From Psychrosphaera sp. (GTDB lineage: Bacteria; Pseudomonadota; Gammaproteobacteria; Enterobacterales; Alteromonadaceae), in the NCBI GenBank assembly GCA_028098005.1, contig JAOHFM010000003.1, positions 1-59,846 of the forward strand: a DNA stretch of 59,846 bases, read 5' to 3'. Each line of letters opens with the position of its first letter. Position 1 is the first letter of the stretch. Positions 28,242 to 36,696 of this stretch are shown piece by piece. Made by a program: the position numbers and the translations under genes. The notes under the pieces were generated by a model that was not told the DNA's origin, searched no databases, and saw nothing but the letters and a program-made list of their open reading frames with translations.

Positions 28242-28706
28242 ATGGTGATTAAAATGAATACATTAAATAGTACTGGTTTCTCACAATCAGTAACAACAGA
28301 AAACGCTCAACAAGCTAAGTCAAGTCAGCAAGTTGAGAGTTCTAACGTTGTTAACGTTAATAGCGCTGCGAAGATTAAAGAAACTGAAGTTAGCCAATTG
28401 ACACAATCTGTAAACGCAAAAGATGAAATTAGTAAAAACCTTACTGAACAGCAACGCGCTGATGATACAGAGGTTTTAGAGGATGTGGCATCCAATTTGC
28501 AAGATTTTGTTAATCTAATTGATAAAGAATTGAAGTTTTCGGTCGATACAGATACTGGTAGGCACGTTGTTACCGTAAAAGATGGTGTTAGCGGCGAGAT
28601 TATTCGTCAAATTCCATCGGAAGAAGTTTTAAAATTGGCACAAAACCTAGCAAAAATTAGCGATGTTTTTACAGTTTCAGGTAAGTTGTTAGAGACAAAA
28701 GTATAG
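28242..28706 (+). CDS. flaG: FlaG family protein
   Basis: FlaG proteins sit between flagellin and fliD genes in polar flagellates and influence filament length. The N-terminal 80 residues are Ser/Gln/Val-rich and unstructured. The conserved C-terminal half has LQDFVNLIDKELKFSVDTDT, then VKDGVSGEIIRQIPSEEVLK, which is the FlaG signature. The start is ATG 28242 (MVIKMNTLN) or ATG 28254 (MNTLNSTGF); neither has a strong ribosome site. It lies 31 bases before fliD. Confidence 0.9.
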   Translation: MVIKMNTLNSTGFSQSVTTENAQQAKSSQQVESSNVVNVNSAAKIKETEVSQLTQSVNAKDEISKNLTEQQRADDTEVLEDVASNLQDFVNLIDKELKFSVDTDTGRHVVTVKDGVSGEIIRQIPSEEVLKLAQNLAKISDVFTVSGKLLETKV

Positions 28707-28737
28707 CGCCATAAGCAGTCACTCATAGGAGGTTATC

Positions 28738-30132
28738 ATGGCCGGATTATCATCACCAGGCATTGGTTCAGGTTTAGACGTAACCGGGATTGTTACTGGG
28801 TTAGTTCAGTCGGAACAAGCTCCATTTGAGGCTCGAATTGCGAAGCAAGAAGAACAAGCTACTTCAAAAATCACTGCATTTGGGAGCTTAGTAAGTGCAG
28901 TATCAGCATTTGAAGATGCAGCCAAAAAGTTAAATGATAAATCTAACTTTGAATTAAACACCATTTCTCCATCATCCAATTCGTACTTCAGCACCTCAGT
29001 TACTTCAGAGGCTGTTGCTGGTTCATTTAAAGTTGAAGTCGTTTCTGTAGCGCAGGGGCAAAAAATTACCTCCGGTGCTTATGCTGAAACCGATACTGTT
29101 GGTTCTGGTACCATGAGTTTAACAGTAAATGGCTCTACACTTGATTTAGATGTTGACGGAACCGAAACATTAAGAGAATTAAAAGATAAAATAAATGAGG
29201 CGGAGGCGAATCCTGGGGTTACGGCTTCAATAATTACCGATAACGATGGTCAGCACCTTGTTTTTACCAGTGATGGAATAGGCTTAGATAATGCTATCAC
29301 AATAGCCGTCACAGATAGTGATGGGAATGATACTGACAGTGCAGGTTTGTCGAAGTTTGTCTTTAACGGAACTGACACTGCCGACATGACTCAATCCCAA
29401 GAGCCAGCTGATGCGGAAATCCTAATTGATAATTTTTTAAGAGTTACGCAAAGCAGTAACTTATTTACTGACGCTATTGAAGGTGTGTCTATAAATGTTA
29501 AAAAAGTTAATGACACAGGCGATAACGCTTCTGTTTCAGTAAGTAGAGATACGACAAAAGTGGGTGAAGCCCTGGCTGAATTTGCGTCATCTTATAATAC
29601 CTTTCTCGAAACGTCAGTTTCTCTAGGGCGCATAAATACGGATTCGAATATTGTTGGCAAACTCGTTGGTGAATCACTATTGCGTTCATTAACTTCCCAA
29701 GTAAAAAACATTTTGAGTGATACCTCTGTTGCGGGTGGTTTAAGCCTAGCAGCTCTAGGTATTACAACTACGCGTGACGGTTTACTGGAAGTTGACGAGA
29801 AAGTATTAAAAAATGGCGTCGACACTCAATTTGACGACGTAAAATCACTATTTGTTGGTGATGATAGTGTGATGGGTAAACTAACAGATACGCTAGGCGG
29901 ATACACCGGTGGTGGTGGTTTAATCCAAACAAAAATCGATAGCTATAAAACAACATTAGATCGATTAGATGATGAAAGAGTAAGGTTTGCCGAGAAAATG
30001 ACTGCACTAGAGAACCGCTTATTTAGTCAGTTTAATGCCATGGACTTATTAGTTGGGCAGCTTAATTCAACCGGCAGTTATTTAGCGGCACAGCTAGAGA
30101 ACTTACCAGGTGTTGTTCGAGACTCTAATTAA
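28738..30132 (+). CDS. fliD: Flagellar filament cap protein FliD
   Basis: FliD caps the filament and guides flagellin folding at its tip. The N-terminus (SSPGIGSGLDVTGIVTGLVQ, SEQAPFEARIAKQEEQ) and C-terminus (GGLIQTKIDSYKTTLDRLDD, FSQFNAMDLLVGQLNSTGSYL) are typical, with a flagellin-IN-like part in the middle (GSGTMSLTVNGSTLDLDVDG). A strong AGGAGG is seven bases before the ATG. Its 464 residues are normal. It leads a fliD-fliT-like-fliS row. Confidence 0.96.
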   Translation: MAGLSSPGIGSGLDVTGIVTGLVQSEQAPFEARIAKQEEQATSKITAFGSLVSAVSAFEDAAKKLNDKSNFELNTISPSSNSYFSTSVTSEAVAGSFKVEVVSVAQGQKITSGAYAETDTVGSGTMSLTVNGSTLDLDVDGTETLRELKDKINEAEANPGVTASIITDNDGQHLVFTSDGIGLDNAITIAVTDSDGNDTDSAGLSKFVFNGTDTADMTQSQEPADAEILIDNFLRVTQSSNLFTDAIEGVSINVKKVNDTGDNASVSVSRDTTKVGEALAEFASSYNTFLETSVSLGRINTDSNIVGKLVGESLLRSLTSQVKNILSDTSVAGGLSLAALGITTTRDGLLEVDEKVLKNGVDTQFDDVKSLFVGDDSVMGKLTDTLGGYTGGGGLIQTKIDSYKTTLDRLDDERVRFAEKMTALENRLFSQFNAMDLLVGQLNSTGSYLAAQLENLPGVVRDSN

Positions 30133-30141
30133 GGCTGTCGA

Positions 30142-30420
30142 ATGGACTTTTTAAAAAGCATTAAATCAGAATTCTATAAAGCAAATAAAGAGCAAGATAC
30201 GAATAAAATTTCTCAAGTTTTGACTGAGTTCGATGATCAGTGCAGGTCAGCAATTGAAGGTATCAAAATAGAATCTGAAAAAGAGCAGCTAATAAGAGAG
30301 TGTATTGATCTGCAAAAGGAGCTGTTGTCTTGTTTAGAAGTAAATAAAATAGCGATTAAAAAAGAAATCCATAACACAAAGTCAAACAGCACTAAAATTA
30401 ACAAGTACTTAAATGTATAG
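30142..30420 (+). CDS. FliT/FlaI-like export chaperone candidate
   Basis: This is a 92-residue, all-helical, highly charged protein. It starts 10 bases after fliD and ends 29 bases before fliS. That position is held by fliT in enterics and by flaI in vibrios, small chaperones or regulators of FliD. Sequence similarity to FliT is weak by eye, so the call rests on size, helical character and position. Confidence 0.6.
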   Translation: MDFLKSIKSEFYKANKEQDTNKISQVLTEFDDQCRSAIEGIKIESEKEQLIRECIDLQKELLSCLEVNKIAIKKEIHNTKSNSTKINKYLNV

Positions 30421-30448
30421 TTTTAAAAAGATTTAAGAGAGAGCGAAT

Positions 30449-30826
30449 ATGCGCAAAGCGATAAAGATGTATAACCATATGAATGCTCAAACGCAACTTA
30501 CTGATGCGTCGCCTCATAAAGTTATACAGTTGCTAATGGCGGGAGCCGTAGACCGATTAATTAAAGTGTCTGCAATGATGGAAAATGGTACTGGTCACTA
30601 CCATGATATTTTAGCTAACGCGATTGACATTATATTGGCATTAAATAGTGCCTTAGATATGGAAAAAGGCGGTGAAATATCGGCGAACCTAAATTCACTT
30701 TATGATTACATGCAATTACAGTTAGTACATGCAAATATTGAACGAGATCACAAAAAAGTAGACGAAGTTATTGAATTAATTAAGACTATCAAAGATGGTT
30801 GGGATCAAATTTCTGACGAAGGTTAA
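30449..30826 (+). CDS. fliS: Flagellin export chaperone FliS
   Basis: FliS binds the C-terminal helix of flagellin and delivers it to the export gate. The sequence has the family core: YNHMNAQTQLTDASPHKVIQ, LLMAGAVDRLIKV, IILALNSALDMEKGGEISAN and LNSLYDYMQLQLVHANIERD. Its 125 residues are standard. AGAGAG precedes the ATG. It closes the fliD operon. Confidence 0.95.
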   Translation: MRKAIKMYNHMNAQTQLTDASPHKVIQLLMAGAVDRLIKVSAMMENGTGHYHDILANAIDIILALNSALDMEKGGEISANLNSLYDYMQLQLVHANIERDHKKVDEVIELIKTIKDGWDQISDEG

Positions 30827-30887
30827 TTGTTAAAATGGTATAGTCTTTGCTGTTAAACAATATACAACATTATTGGTACGGCAAAGA

Positions 30888-32753
30888 ATGGCACAGGAAA
30901 AGCAACATAATACTACAAACTCAATTAATGACCTCGAGAAACTAGTTTGGCACAAGAGATATACGGATGCCGAACACTGTATTATTAAGCTTATAGACTC
31001 CCATAGCAAAGGCAAAGTAAACTTTGATGTGGCTCCTTTTGATCGCCACCTATCTGATAATGATGACGATATAGAAAGTTACCAGATAATTGAGAAGTTA
31101 GCCGCTACAATTACACAGCTATTTGTTGATCCTAATTACACACCTAGCGAAATGTTTTTTAAAGTGGTGTGCTTGAAACGGGACTACCTTACAAATTTAT
31201 TTTCTGCCAGTTCTTACCATTCAACAGATCATATTTTGGATAGCTGTGGTCTTATTGGCAAATCAGATTATACAAAAAGTGATTTGCAAAGAATTATGTT
31301 GGCCTACACTATTGAGTCGACTATTCAATTACCTTGGCAAGGTTTAGTTTCCTTCCTACCAAACCAAACGGCAGATTTACTCAATGGTTTGTTTGCTAAT
31401 TTTGGTATTCAATTAAGCCATCGAGCGAGTCTTAATATTAAAACTATATTGGACAGTGTTGAGCACTTTCCTGTTATTCAAGCTTCAAAGCTTCAAGGGC
31501 TATCGCCTTTGATTAGAAGTTACTTTAATTGCAGCTTTTTACCTTACACTAATAAATATGAGCTCAAGAAATATATAATAAAAACCTTCGTTAACTATTT
31601 ATCAAAAAGCTTATCCGACCCGATCTTTAAAAAGTTGAGTCAAGTTAAGGCGAAACTACCTAAAAATATAAAAACAAGTAATCGGTTGAAAATTGTATTT
31701 GTTCATGAGCACTATCGTAACAAGCATGCAATGTTTCGATGTTGGCACCATATGTTCTGTGCTATTTCGAGTGAATATGAAACAGTAGCATTTGGGCTTA
31801 ATATTGATGAGTTGGCTGGCGCGGATTTCGATCGGTACCACAATATTGAAGAGGCTTGGGATGTTAATTTAATTATTGAAAGAGTTTTGGATGAAAAGCC
31901 TGATATTATAATCTACCCATCTATTGGAATGAGCCCTTACGTACCTTTAATGTCTATATTACGGATGGCGCCACTCCAAATAGCTTGTGGTGGGCACCCG
32001 TCAAGCTCCTACTCTGATGAAATCGATTATTATCTTTGGGAAGATAATGTTTCAGAGAAGGTAATGAACAATATATTGACCGAAAAATTCCTGCCATATA
32101 AATCTCAGTTTTCACCAGTGACTCTTGTCGAGATTGAAAAGAGAGATACCAGTTTAGAGCTTGGAAAAGTACATATTGCGATTAATGGTGTTATTCAAAA
32201 AGTATCAAATGATTTATTAAAGGCCTGCAAAAATATAACCAATGGTGTTGAGCAGCCTGTGCAATTTCACTTTTTTATGTCGAGCGCAACCCAAGACTTG
32301 GAATATTTTGCAGCCAAATCAATAATTCGTAGGTTATTGCCAAATGCTAAAGTACATCCTTATGGAGACTACAGTGAATATATGAATACATTGTCGCAAT
32401 GTAGGTTTGCTATAGGGACGGTGCCTTTTGGCGGCTCTAATAGCAATATAGATTTATTACGTCTCGCTGTTCCTAAACTTTTTGTTACGGATGAAAGTGA
32501 CCTTCCAGGGTTAACGGACCGTCAGCTATGGCAAAGTTTTGACATTTTGGAAGGTGAATGTAAGTCGCTCGAGGAGTTAGTAGAAAAAGCGAAACAATGG
32601 TTAGTGGACGACAATTTACTTGATTCAATTACACTTAGAATGAAAAGTGAGCGCATTTCCGAACTTCTTCATGAGTGCGAGACTCACAAAGCAACGGACA
32701 AACGCTTATTGCCAGCGTTGGCCCATGCAATTAGGGAAAAGTCATCTCGTTAA
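30888..32753 (+). CDS. GT41-like (HMW1C/SPINDLY-type) glycosyltransferase, probable flagellin glycosylation
   Basis: The C-terminal half looks like a GT-B enzyme of the GT41/HMW1C type. IVFVHEHYRNKHAMFRCWHH lies near residue 265, the sugar-nucleotide-binding region GGHPSSSYSDEIDYYLWED near 365-385 corresponds to the GHP(A/S)T/S segment of HMW1C-like enzymes, and FGGSNSNIDLLRLAVPKLFV sits near 525 with DLPGLTDRQLW after it. The N-terminal 250 residues are helical and unassigned. HMW1C-type enzymes transfer hexoses to Asn, and GT41 relatives to Ser/Thr, in the cytoplasm. The gene is next to fliS and beside the sugar-modification operon, so flagellin is the likely acceptor. The frame is open from TTG 30873, but ATG 30888 (MAQEKQHN) is my choice. 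Confidence 0.72.
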   Translation: MAQEKQHNTTNSINDLEKLVWHKRYTDAEHCIIKLIDSHSKGKVNFDVAPFDRHLSDNDDDIESYQIIEKLAATITQLFVDPNYTPSEMFFKVVCLKRDYLTNLFSASSYHSTDHILDSCGLIGKSDYTKSDLQRIMLAYTIESTIQLPWQGLVSFLPNQTADLLNGLFANFGIQLSHRASLNIKTILDSVEHFPVIQASKLQGLSPLIRSYFNCSFLPYTNKYELKKYIIKTFVNYLSKSLSDPIFKKLSQVKAKLPKNIKTSNRLKIVFVHEHYRNKHAMFRCWHHMFCAISSEYETVAFGLNIDELAGADFDRYHNIEEAWDVNLIIERVLDEKPDIIIYPSIGMSPYVPLMSILRMAPLQIACGGHPSSSYSDEIDYYLWEDNVSEKVMNNILTEKFLPYKSQFSPVTLVEIEKRDTSLELGKVHIAINGVIQKVSNDLLKACKNITNGVEQPVQFHFFMSSATQDLEYFAAKSIIRRLLPNAKVHPYGDYSEYMNTLSQCRFAIGTVPFGGSNSNIDLLRLAVPKLFVTDESDLPGLTDRQLWQSFDILEGECKSLEELVEKAKQWLVDDNLLDSITLRMKSERISELLHECETHKATDKRLLPALAHAIREKSSR

Positions 32754-32767
32754 ATTTGTCTCCCGAA

Positions 32768-32789
32768 AGCGAGGTTATTTAACCTCGCT
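32768..32789. terminator. Hairpin between converging genes
   Basis: AGCGAGGTTA and TAACCTCGCT form a perfect ten-pair stem with a two-base centre. It overlaps the stop codon of the minus-strand methyltransferase (32779-32781) and lies 15 bases after the GT41-like gene. It may serve both strands, although neither side has a good T run. Confidence 0.6.
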
Positions 32790-33510
32790 CACAAATCAAA
32801 CAAATACTTGCACAAAGATCTGGATAAACTTGACCTAACTCGTAACACCCATCCAAGTACTCATCGGATATAATATCTGTTTGAAGCAATTGGTCCCATT
32901 GAAAGTTTGCTAATGCCTTAAAAAAAACACCTTGTTTTGTTACTACTTTTAATCCAGCCTCTTTTGCAACACGCTCTAACGTATCAAATGAATAGGTTGC
33001 ATGATGTCCGTGCAATGATTCCGCATCCGTTACGGCTGCATTATGACTAATTAGGCCCATTTTTACGGCAATTTGCCGAGAAGGTGCGTTTGCGTTGGGG
33101 CATACAAGGAAAAAACGACCGTTATCCTCTAGCCATTCGTTATTTACCCGCTTTAGTACCTCTACTGGGTCATCAACATGTTCTAATACATGTGTCATAA
33201 CAATATTTTCAAATTTTTCTGTTAGTGTTGCTTGCTCAAAAGCGTTATTAATTATTTTTGCTTTTTTTAAATGAGATTGGGCTTTTTGAACCGCTTCAGA
33301 GGAAGCCTCAATACAGGTAATATCATCAAAGATATTTTCTAACCTTTGAGTAAAAGCACCTTCGAAACAACCGAGCTCTAATACCTTTCCTTTTTGAAAG
33401 AAAGGCTTAAATGTTTGAAGCATGTATTTATGCATAATGTCGAAATCAAAATTGTATGCGTATTTTCGACCGTCATTATCTTTCGCTTCTTTATTAAAGT
33501 CTCTGTTCAT
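32779..33510 (-). CDS. Class I SAM-dependent methyltransferase
   Basis: This has the SAM-binding motif I GKVLELGCFEGAFTQRL near residues 42-58, an acidic motif II (ITCIEASSEAV) and ENIVMTHVLEHVDDPVEVLK, the pattern of the Methyltransf_11/23 group acting on small molecules or sugars. Its 243 residues are normal. The ATG follows GAGAGAAAAC. It is the last gene of the minus-strand operon, 8 bases after the GNAT gene. A sugar O- or N-methylation step on the flagellin glycan is the likely role by context only. Confidence 0.82.
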   Translation of the reverse strand: MNRDFNKEAKDNDGRKYAYNFDFDIMHKYMLQTFKPFFQKGKVLELGCFEGAFTQRLENIFDDITCIEASSEAVQKAQSHLKKAKIINNAFEQATLTEKFENIVMTHVLEHVDDPVEVLKRVNNEWLEDNGRFFLVCPNANAPSRQIAVKMGLISHNAAVTDAESLHGHHATYSFDTLERVAKEAGLKVVTKQGVFFKALANFQWDQLLQTDIISDEYLDGCYELGQVYPDLCASICLICERG

Positions 33511-33518
33511 GTTTTCTC

Positions 33519-33995
33519 TCAGTCGTTTGTATTAATTTGTAAGCTCATTGACATTGTAATGTCATCCGATTTAGTTTCTACGCTCTCAAAACCATGTTTT
33601 GAATAGAACTGAATAGCTCTTTTATTTTCTTTGAATACGTTTAATTGGATTCTAAACATCTTTTTAGTTCGAGCTAACTGGGTTAACTCGTGCATCATTA
33701 TTGTTGAAAGATTTGGCGTAGCTGTACAGTTTCTATATTCTGCCTCTACGCTAATATTTGAAATATAAAAAAATCTTTCTGCGGTTTCATAATAGGCAAT
33801 TAATCCTACAAGACGGTTGTCATCCCAAAGTTCGATTAACAGAGCGTTGTCCTTGAGCTTTTTAGCATAGGACTTAAGGTCAACTCGCTCTGAGAGTGAG
33901 GGTAAATGACATTGGTCAATACGAACTAAGTGGTCATAAATATCGTGCTCTGAAGCCGTGTTTTTGAGCATTATTATTGATGTAGAGATTTCCAT
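33519..33995 (-). CDS. GNAT family N-acetyltransferase
   Basis: This 158-residue protein has the GNAT layout: LIELWDDNRLVGLIAYYETA (strands 2-4), FYISNISVEAEYRNCTATPN with the acceptor-proximal strand, and RIQLNVFKENKRAIQFYSKH, the C-terminal GNAT signature with FYxKxGFE. The Q/RxxGxG/A loop is degenerate (EYRNCTATPN), so activity is not certain. It lies in the sugar operon after the aminotransferase, so acylation of an amino-sugar is the simplest guess. Confidence 0.8.
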   Translation of the reverse strand: MEISTSIIMLKNTASEHDIYDHLVRIDQCHLPSLSERVDLKSYAKKLKDNALLIELWDDNRLVGLIAYYETAERFFYISNISVEAEYRNCTATPNLSTIMMHELTQLARTKKMFRIQLNVFKENKRAIQFYSKHGFESVETKSDDITMSMSLQINTND

Positions 33996-34021
33996 ATAAA
34001 CGTTAGACTGCCTATATATTT

Positions 34022-35002
34022 TTAATGAGAAAGTATTAACTTTGCAACGCCAAAACCATATTTCCCAAATTCATTTCCATTATAAAAGAGGTGCGGAACT
34101 CCATCAATAATGCAAAAGTTTGGGTAACATTGCATATTGTTATCCCAATGACTACTTTGGTCATTGCAGTCAAACTGGAGCAGGTCATCATCTCTTTGCC
34201 AAGTTGTTAAGTCTTTAGAATGAGCATACCCAATTTTGTAACCTCTATCGCCTCCAGCTCTAAAATCATTTGATTCTCGATAACAAAAGCACATATGGTA
34301 TTTTCCGTTAAAGTACATAACAGAAGGAAGAGCAATGCTTTCGTTTTCATTGAGTTTGTCTGGAATAATAGATGTACCGTCATGACCTTCCCAGTGAATT
34401 CCGTCTGGTGAAGTAGAGTGGCCTATTTTATAAGTGCGTTCTGGTGTTTTAATATTGTCGTAATATTGCCAATTGGTACCAAACATGTACCACATGTGAT
34501 ACTGCCCTTCAAAATAACGAACAAAAGCGTCGCCTACTAAGTAAGGCTCCCTTAAACTAGCCGCAACTATTGGTCCAGGACCTAGCTTTTCAAATGTTAA
34601 GCCTGAATCTTGACTTGTCGCATAACCAATCGCTGTTTCTACTGATACGCTCTCTCTTCGACTCCAGCCACAGGTGTAAGCCGTCCAAACGTTGTCATGA
34701 TACATAGGGGAGAATGGAAAAATTCCATGTTCATCAAAAGTTCCTAATCCACCAAGTTCAACTACTGGTTTACTTGACACACCTAAACATGCGGTTAAAT
34801 CTTTGGTAAATTCGGCGAAGTAAGCATAACTTTTAAATGTATTATTGTTGTCTTGTTTTCGAGAACAAAAATATACTCTAACTCTGTCGTCTAGCTCTAT
34901 TGCTTGAGGGGATTGTGAAAATAAAAACTTACTACTGCGCACTTCTGGGGCGTCCAAGTCGAAAATAAGACCTAATTTTTTAAATGTTAAACGGGTGGGC
35001 AT
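34022..35002 (-). CDS. Five-bladed propeller glycosidase-like protein B
   Basis: This 326-residue protein resembles the GH32/43/68/130 type five-bladed propellers. Repeated blade motifs are visible: DDRVRVYFCSRKQDNNNTFK, FDEHGIFPFSPMYHDNVWTA, GYATSQDSGLTFEKLGPGP, EPYLVGDAFVRYFEGQYHMW and KIGYAHSKDLTTWQRDD. It has no signal peptide, so it is probably cytoplasmic. It is a clear paralogue of the gene 3 bases upstream. Members of this kind occur in O-antigen and flagellin sugar clusters without a known reaction. I do not assign an activity. Confidence 0.7.
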   Translation of the reverse strand: MPTRLTFKKLGLIFDLDAPEVRSSKFLFSQSPQAIELDDRVRVYFCSRKQDNNNTFKSYAYFAEFTKDLTACLGVSSKPVVELGGLGTFDEHGIFPFSPMYHDNVWTAYTCGWSRRESVSVETAIGYATSQDSGLTFEKLGPGPIVAASLREPYLVGDAFVRYFEGQYHMWYMFGTNWQYYDNIKTPERTYKIGHSTSPDGIHWEGHDGTSIIPDKLNENESIALPSVMYFNGKYHMCFCYRESNDFRAGGDRGYKIGYAHSKDLTTWQRDDDLLQFDCNDQSSHWDNNMQCYPNFCIIDGVPHLFYNGNEFGKYGFGVAKLILSH

Positions 35003-35005
35003 AGG

Positions 35006-36007
35006 TTAAAAACTCCCTAGTAGTTCGGCTAAACCAAAACCAGTTTTCCCTACTCCATTTCCTAAGTAATACATAAAAGTTTTACCGTTTGCATGGAAGA
35101 TATGTGGATAGCTAACTGACTCATTGTCAAAGTTAGCTAGGTTTTCATTTGTTTCATCGTCGCTTGTTAACTTAAAATTAAGCTTGTCATCATTTCGATG
35201 CCACGTGATCAAGTCGTTAGAATAAGCGTAGCCTAAACGATATCCACGTTCGCCATTTCGGTAGTCTGTGCCATGTCGGTAGCAGAATACCATGTGATAT
35301 TGGCCGTTTTGAAAAAAGACATCAGGGCTCGCTTGAGCTTCATATTTATCTAATTTATCAACGATGATACTTTTGTTTGCTTTGTCCCACTTTAAACCAT
35401 CACTAGACGTGGCAAATCTAATTTTATAGACAGGTTCAGGTTTACCGTTGTCTAGAATCCACTCATTCCCAGCAATGTAAAATAAATAAAAAGTATTATT
35501 GAAATACCTTATTTTTGGGCCACTGATCACAAAAGGCTCTTCCAATGAGTAGGATAGGATTGGGCCCGTACCGAGCTTTTTAAATGTTTTTCCGTCGTCG
35601 TTGCTTTTACAAACGCCAATTGCGGTATTAAAAGGAACACTAGTGCAACGATGCCATCCTGCATAGTAGCCCAACACACTACCTTCATGTTCTATAGCGG
35701 AAAATGGATAGATACCATGTTCATCAAATGAACCAATTGCTCCTAATGGTAAAATAGGTTCGTCGTGGTTATAAATAACTTTCGAAGGGTCGTCCAAGCT
35801 GACATCTAGAAAACTAGAATAGCTAGTGTACTGACCGTGCTTTTCTATAGCTGATCGAGTTGAATAATAAACTCTAATTCTATCTTTAAGTATGAGTGTA
35901 GAAGGTGCTTGAGCAAACTCTTTTCGCCAAGTATGTGTTGAGTTGTGCAATGGTGAATAGACTCGCCCATGCTTTTTCCAATTAAGAGTTTTCATGATTT
36001 TGCCCAT
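35006..36007 (-). CDS. Five-bladed propeller glycosidase-like protein A
   Basis: This is the paralogue of protein B. Shared blocks include FDEHGIYPFSAIEHEGS, NTAIGVCKSNDDGKTFKKLG, EEPFVISGPKIRYFNNTFYL, KIRFATSSDGLKWDK, and GYRLGYAYSNDLITWHRND. Like B it lacks a secretion signal. The frame opens at ATG 36007 (MGKIMKTLNW), inside the end of the WbqC-like gene; ATG 35995 is an alternative start. Translational coupling with its neighbours is likely. The reaction is unknown; glycosidase, phosphorylase and transferase are all possible for the fold. Confidence 0.7.
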   Translation of the reverse strand: MGKIMKTLNWKKHGRVYSPLHNSTHTWRKEFAQAPSTLILKDRIRVYYSTRSAIEKHGQYTSYSSFLDVSLDDPSKVIYNHDEPILPLGAIGSFDEHGIYPFSAIEHEGSVLGYYAGWHRCTSVPFNTAIGVCKSNDDGKTFKKLGTGPILSYSLEEPFVISGPKIRYFNNTFYLFYIAGNEWILDNGKPEPVYKIRFATSSDGLKWDKANKSIIVDKLDKYEAQASPDVFFQNGQYHMVFCYRHGTDYRNGERGYRLGYAYSNDLITWHRNDDKLNFKLTSDDETNENLANFDNESVSYPHIFHANGKTFMYYLGNGVGKTGFGLAELLGSF

Positions 36008-36696
36008 TCATTTAGGATAATTTTTTTAGTTTTAACTACACCGAAAGTAAATAGTATATGAATGATGGATAAATAGAATTGCTCTTTATCAGTATCTTTT
36101 TCCAGTGAACTTAAAGACATTTCTAGAAAGTTTAATGAAAGCCCATGTTGCATAAACTCTTTTTTATTATAGAGCTCTCGCCCGCCAATGGGATTCAAGT
36201 AACTATTAGCTTCTAATGCTGTACATAAACTGTAAATCTTTTCTTGAGCTTTTAGAGAGGTTGTATCGATAATCTCAGAAGACATTTTTAGAGGTGTTTT
36301 TATTTCCAGTAGTAAACACAACTCTTTTATTGAATGAAATACAAAAAGATCAAGGCGCTCATGCGAGCACATTAAAATTCTCTCAACAGTGGGAAAGGCG
36401 TCTTGAAAATAGGGCGAACGTTTATATTGTTGGATGATCTGGTTGATAAGTTTATCTCTTAACTTCGGCCAATTACTTGCTAAATAGCGCTCTTTTATAA
36501 TACAAAAATCGGAGTCCTTTTTAAGAGATAAAGAAATAGTTGTAGCTTTGCCGTTTATCATGAGCCTATTGCGGTTAATCCAACCTTTCTTTGTATACTC
36601 AACATCATCATAGATGACAAACATATCTGAAAGTGCAATTAACTGAAAGTACCCTAAATATGGCAGAAAATAAGGTTGCATGATTGCTACGTTCAC
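35992..36696 (-). CDS. WbqC-like family protein
   Basis: WbqC-like proteins start MxxAIMQPYFxPYxGYFQLI, and this one reads MNVAIMQPYFLPYLGYFQLI. It also has DVEYTKKGWINRNRLMINGK, the second family hallmark, and SYLNPIGGRELYNKKEF. At 234 residues it has usual length. The family is common in O-antigen and flagellar sugar loci; its activity is not established to my knowledge. The ATG overlaps the stop of the aminotransferase gene (ATGA), and the 3' end overlaps propeller gene A by 16 bases. Confidence 0.85.
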   Translation of the reverse strand: MNVAIMQPYFLPYLGYFQLIALSDMFVIYDDVEYTKKGWINRNRLMINGKATTISLSLKKDSDFCIIKERYLASNWPKLRDKLINQIIQQYKRSPYFQDAFPTVERILMCSHERLDLFVFHSIKELCLLLEIKTPLKMSSEIIDTTSLKAQEKIYSLCTALEANSYLNPIGGRELYNKKEFMQHGLSLNFLEMSLSSLEKDTDKEQFYLSIIHILFTFGVVKTKKIILNEWAKS

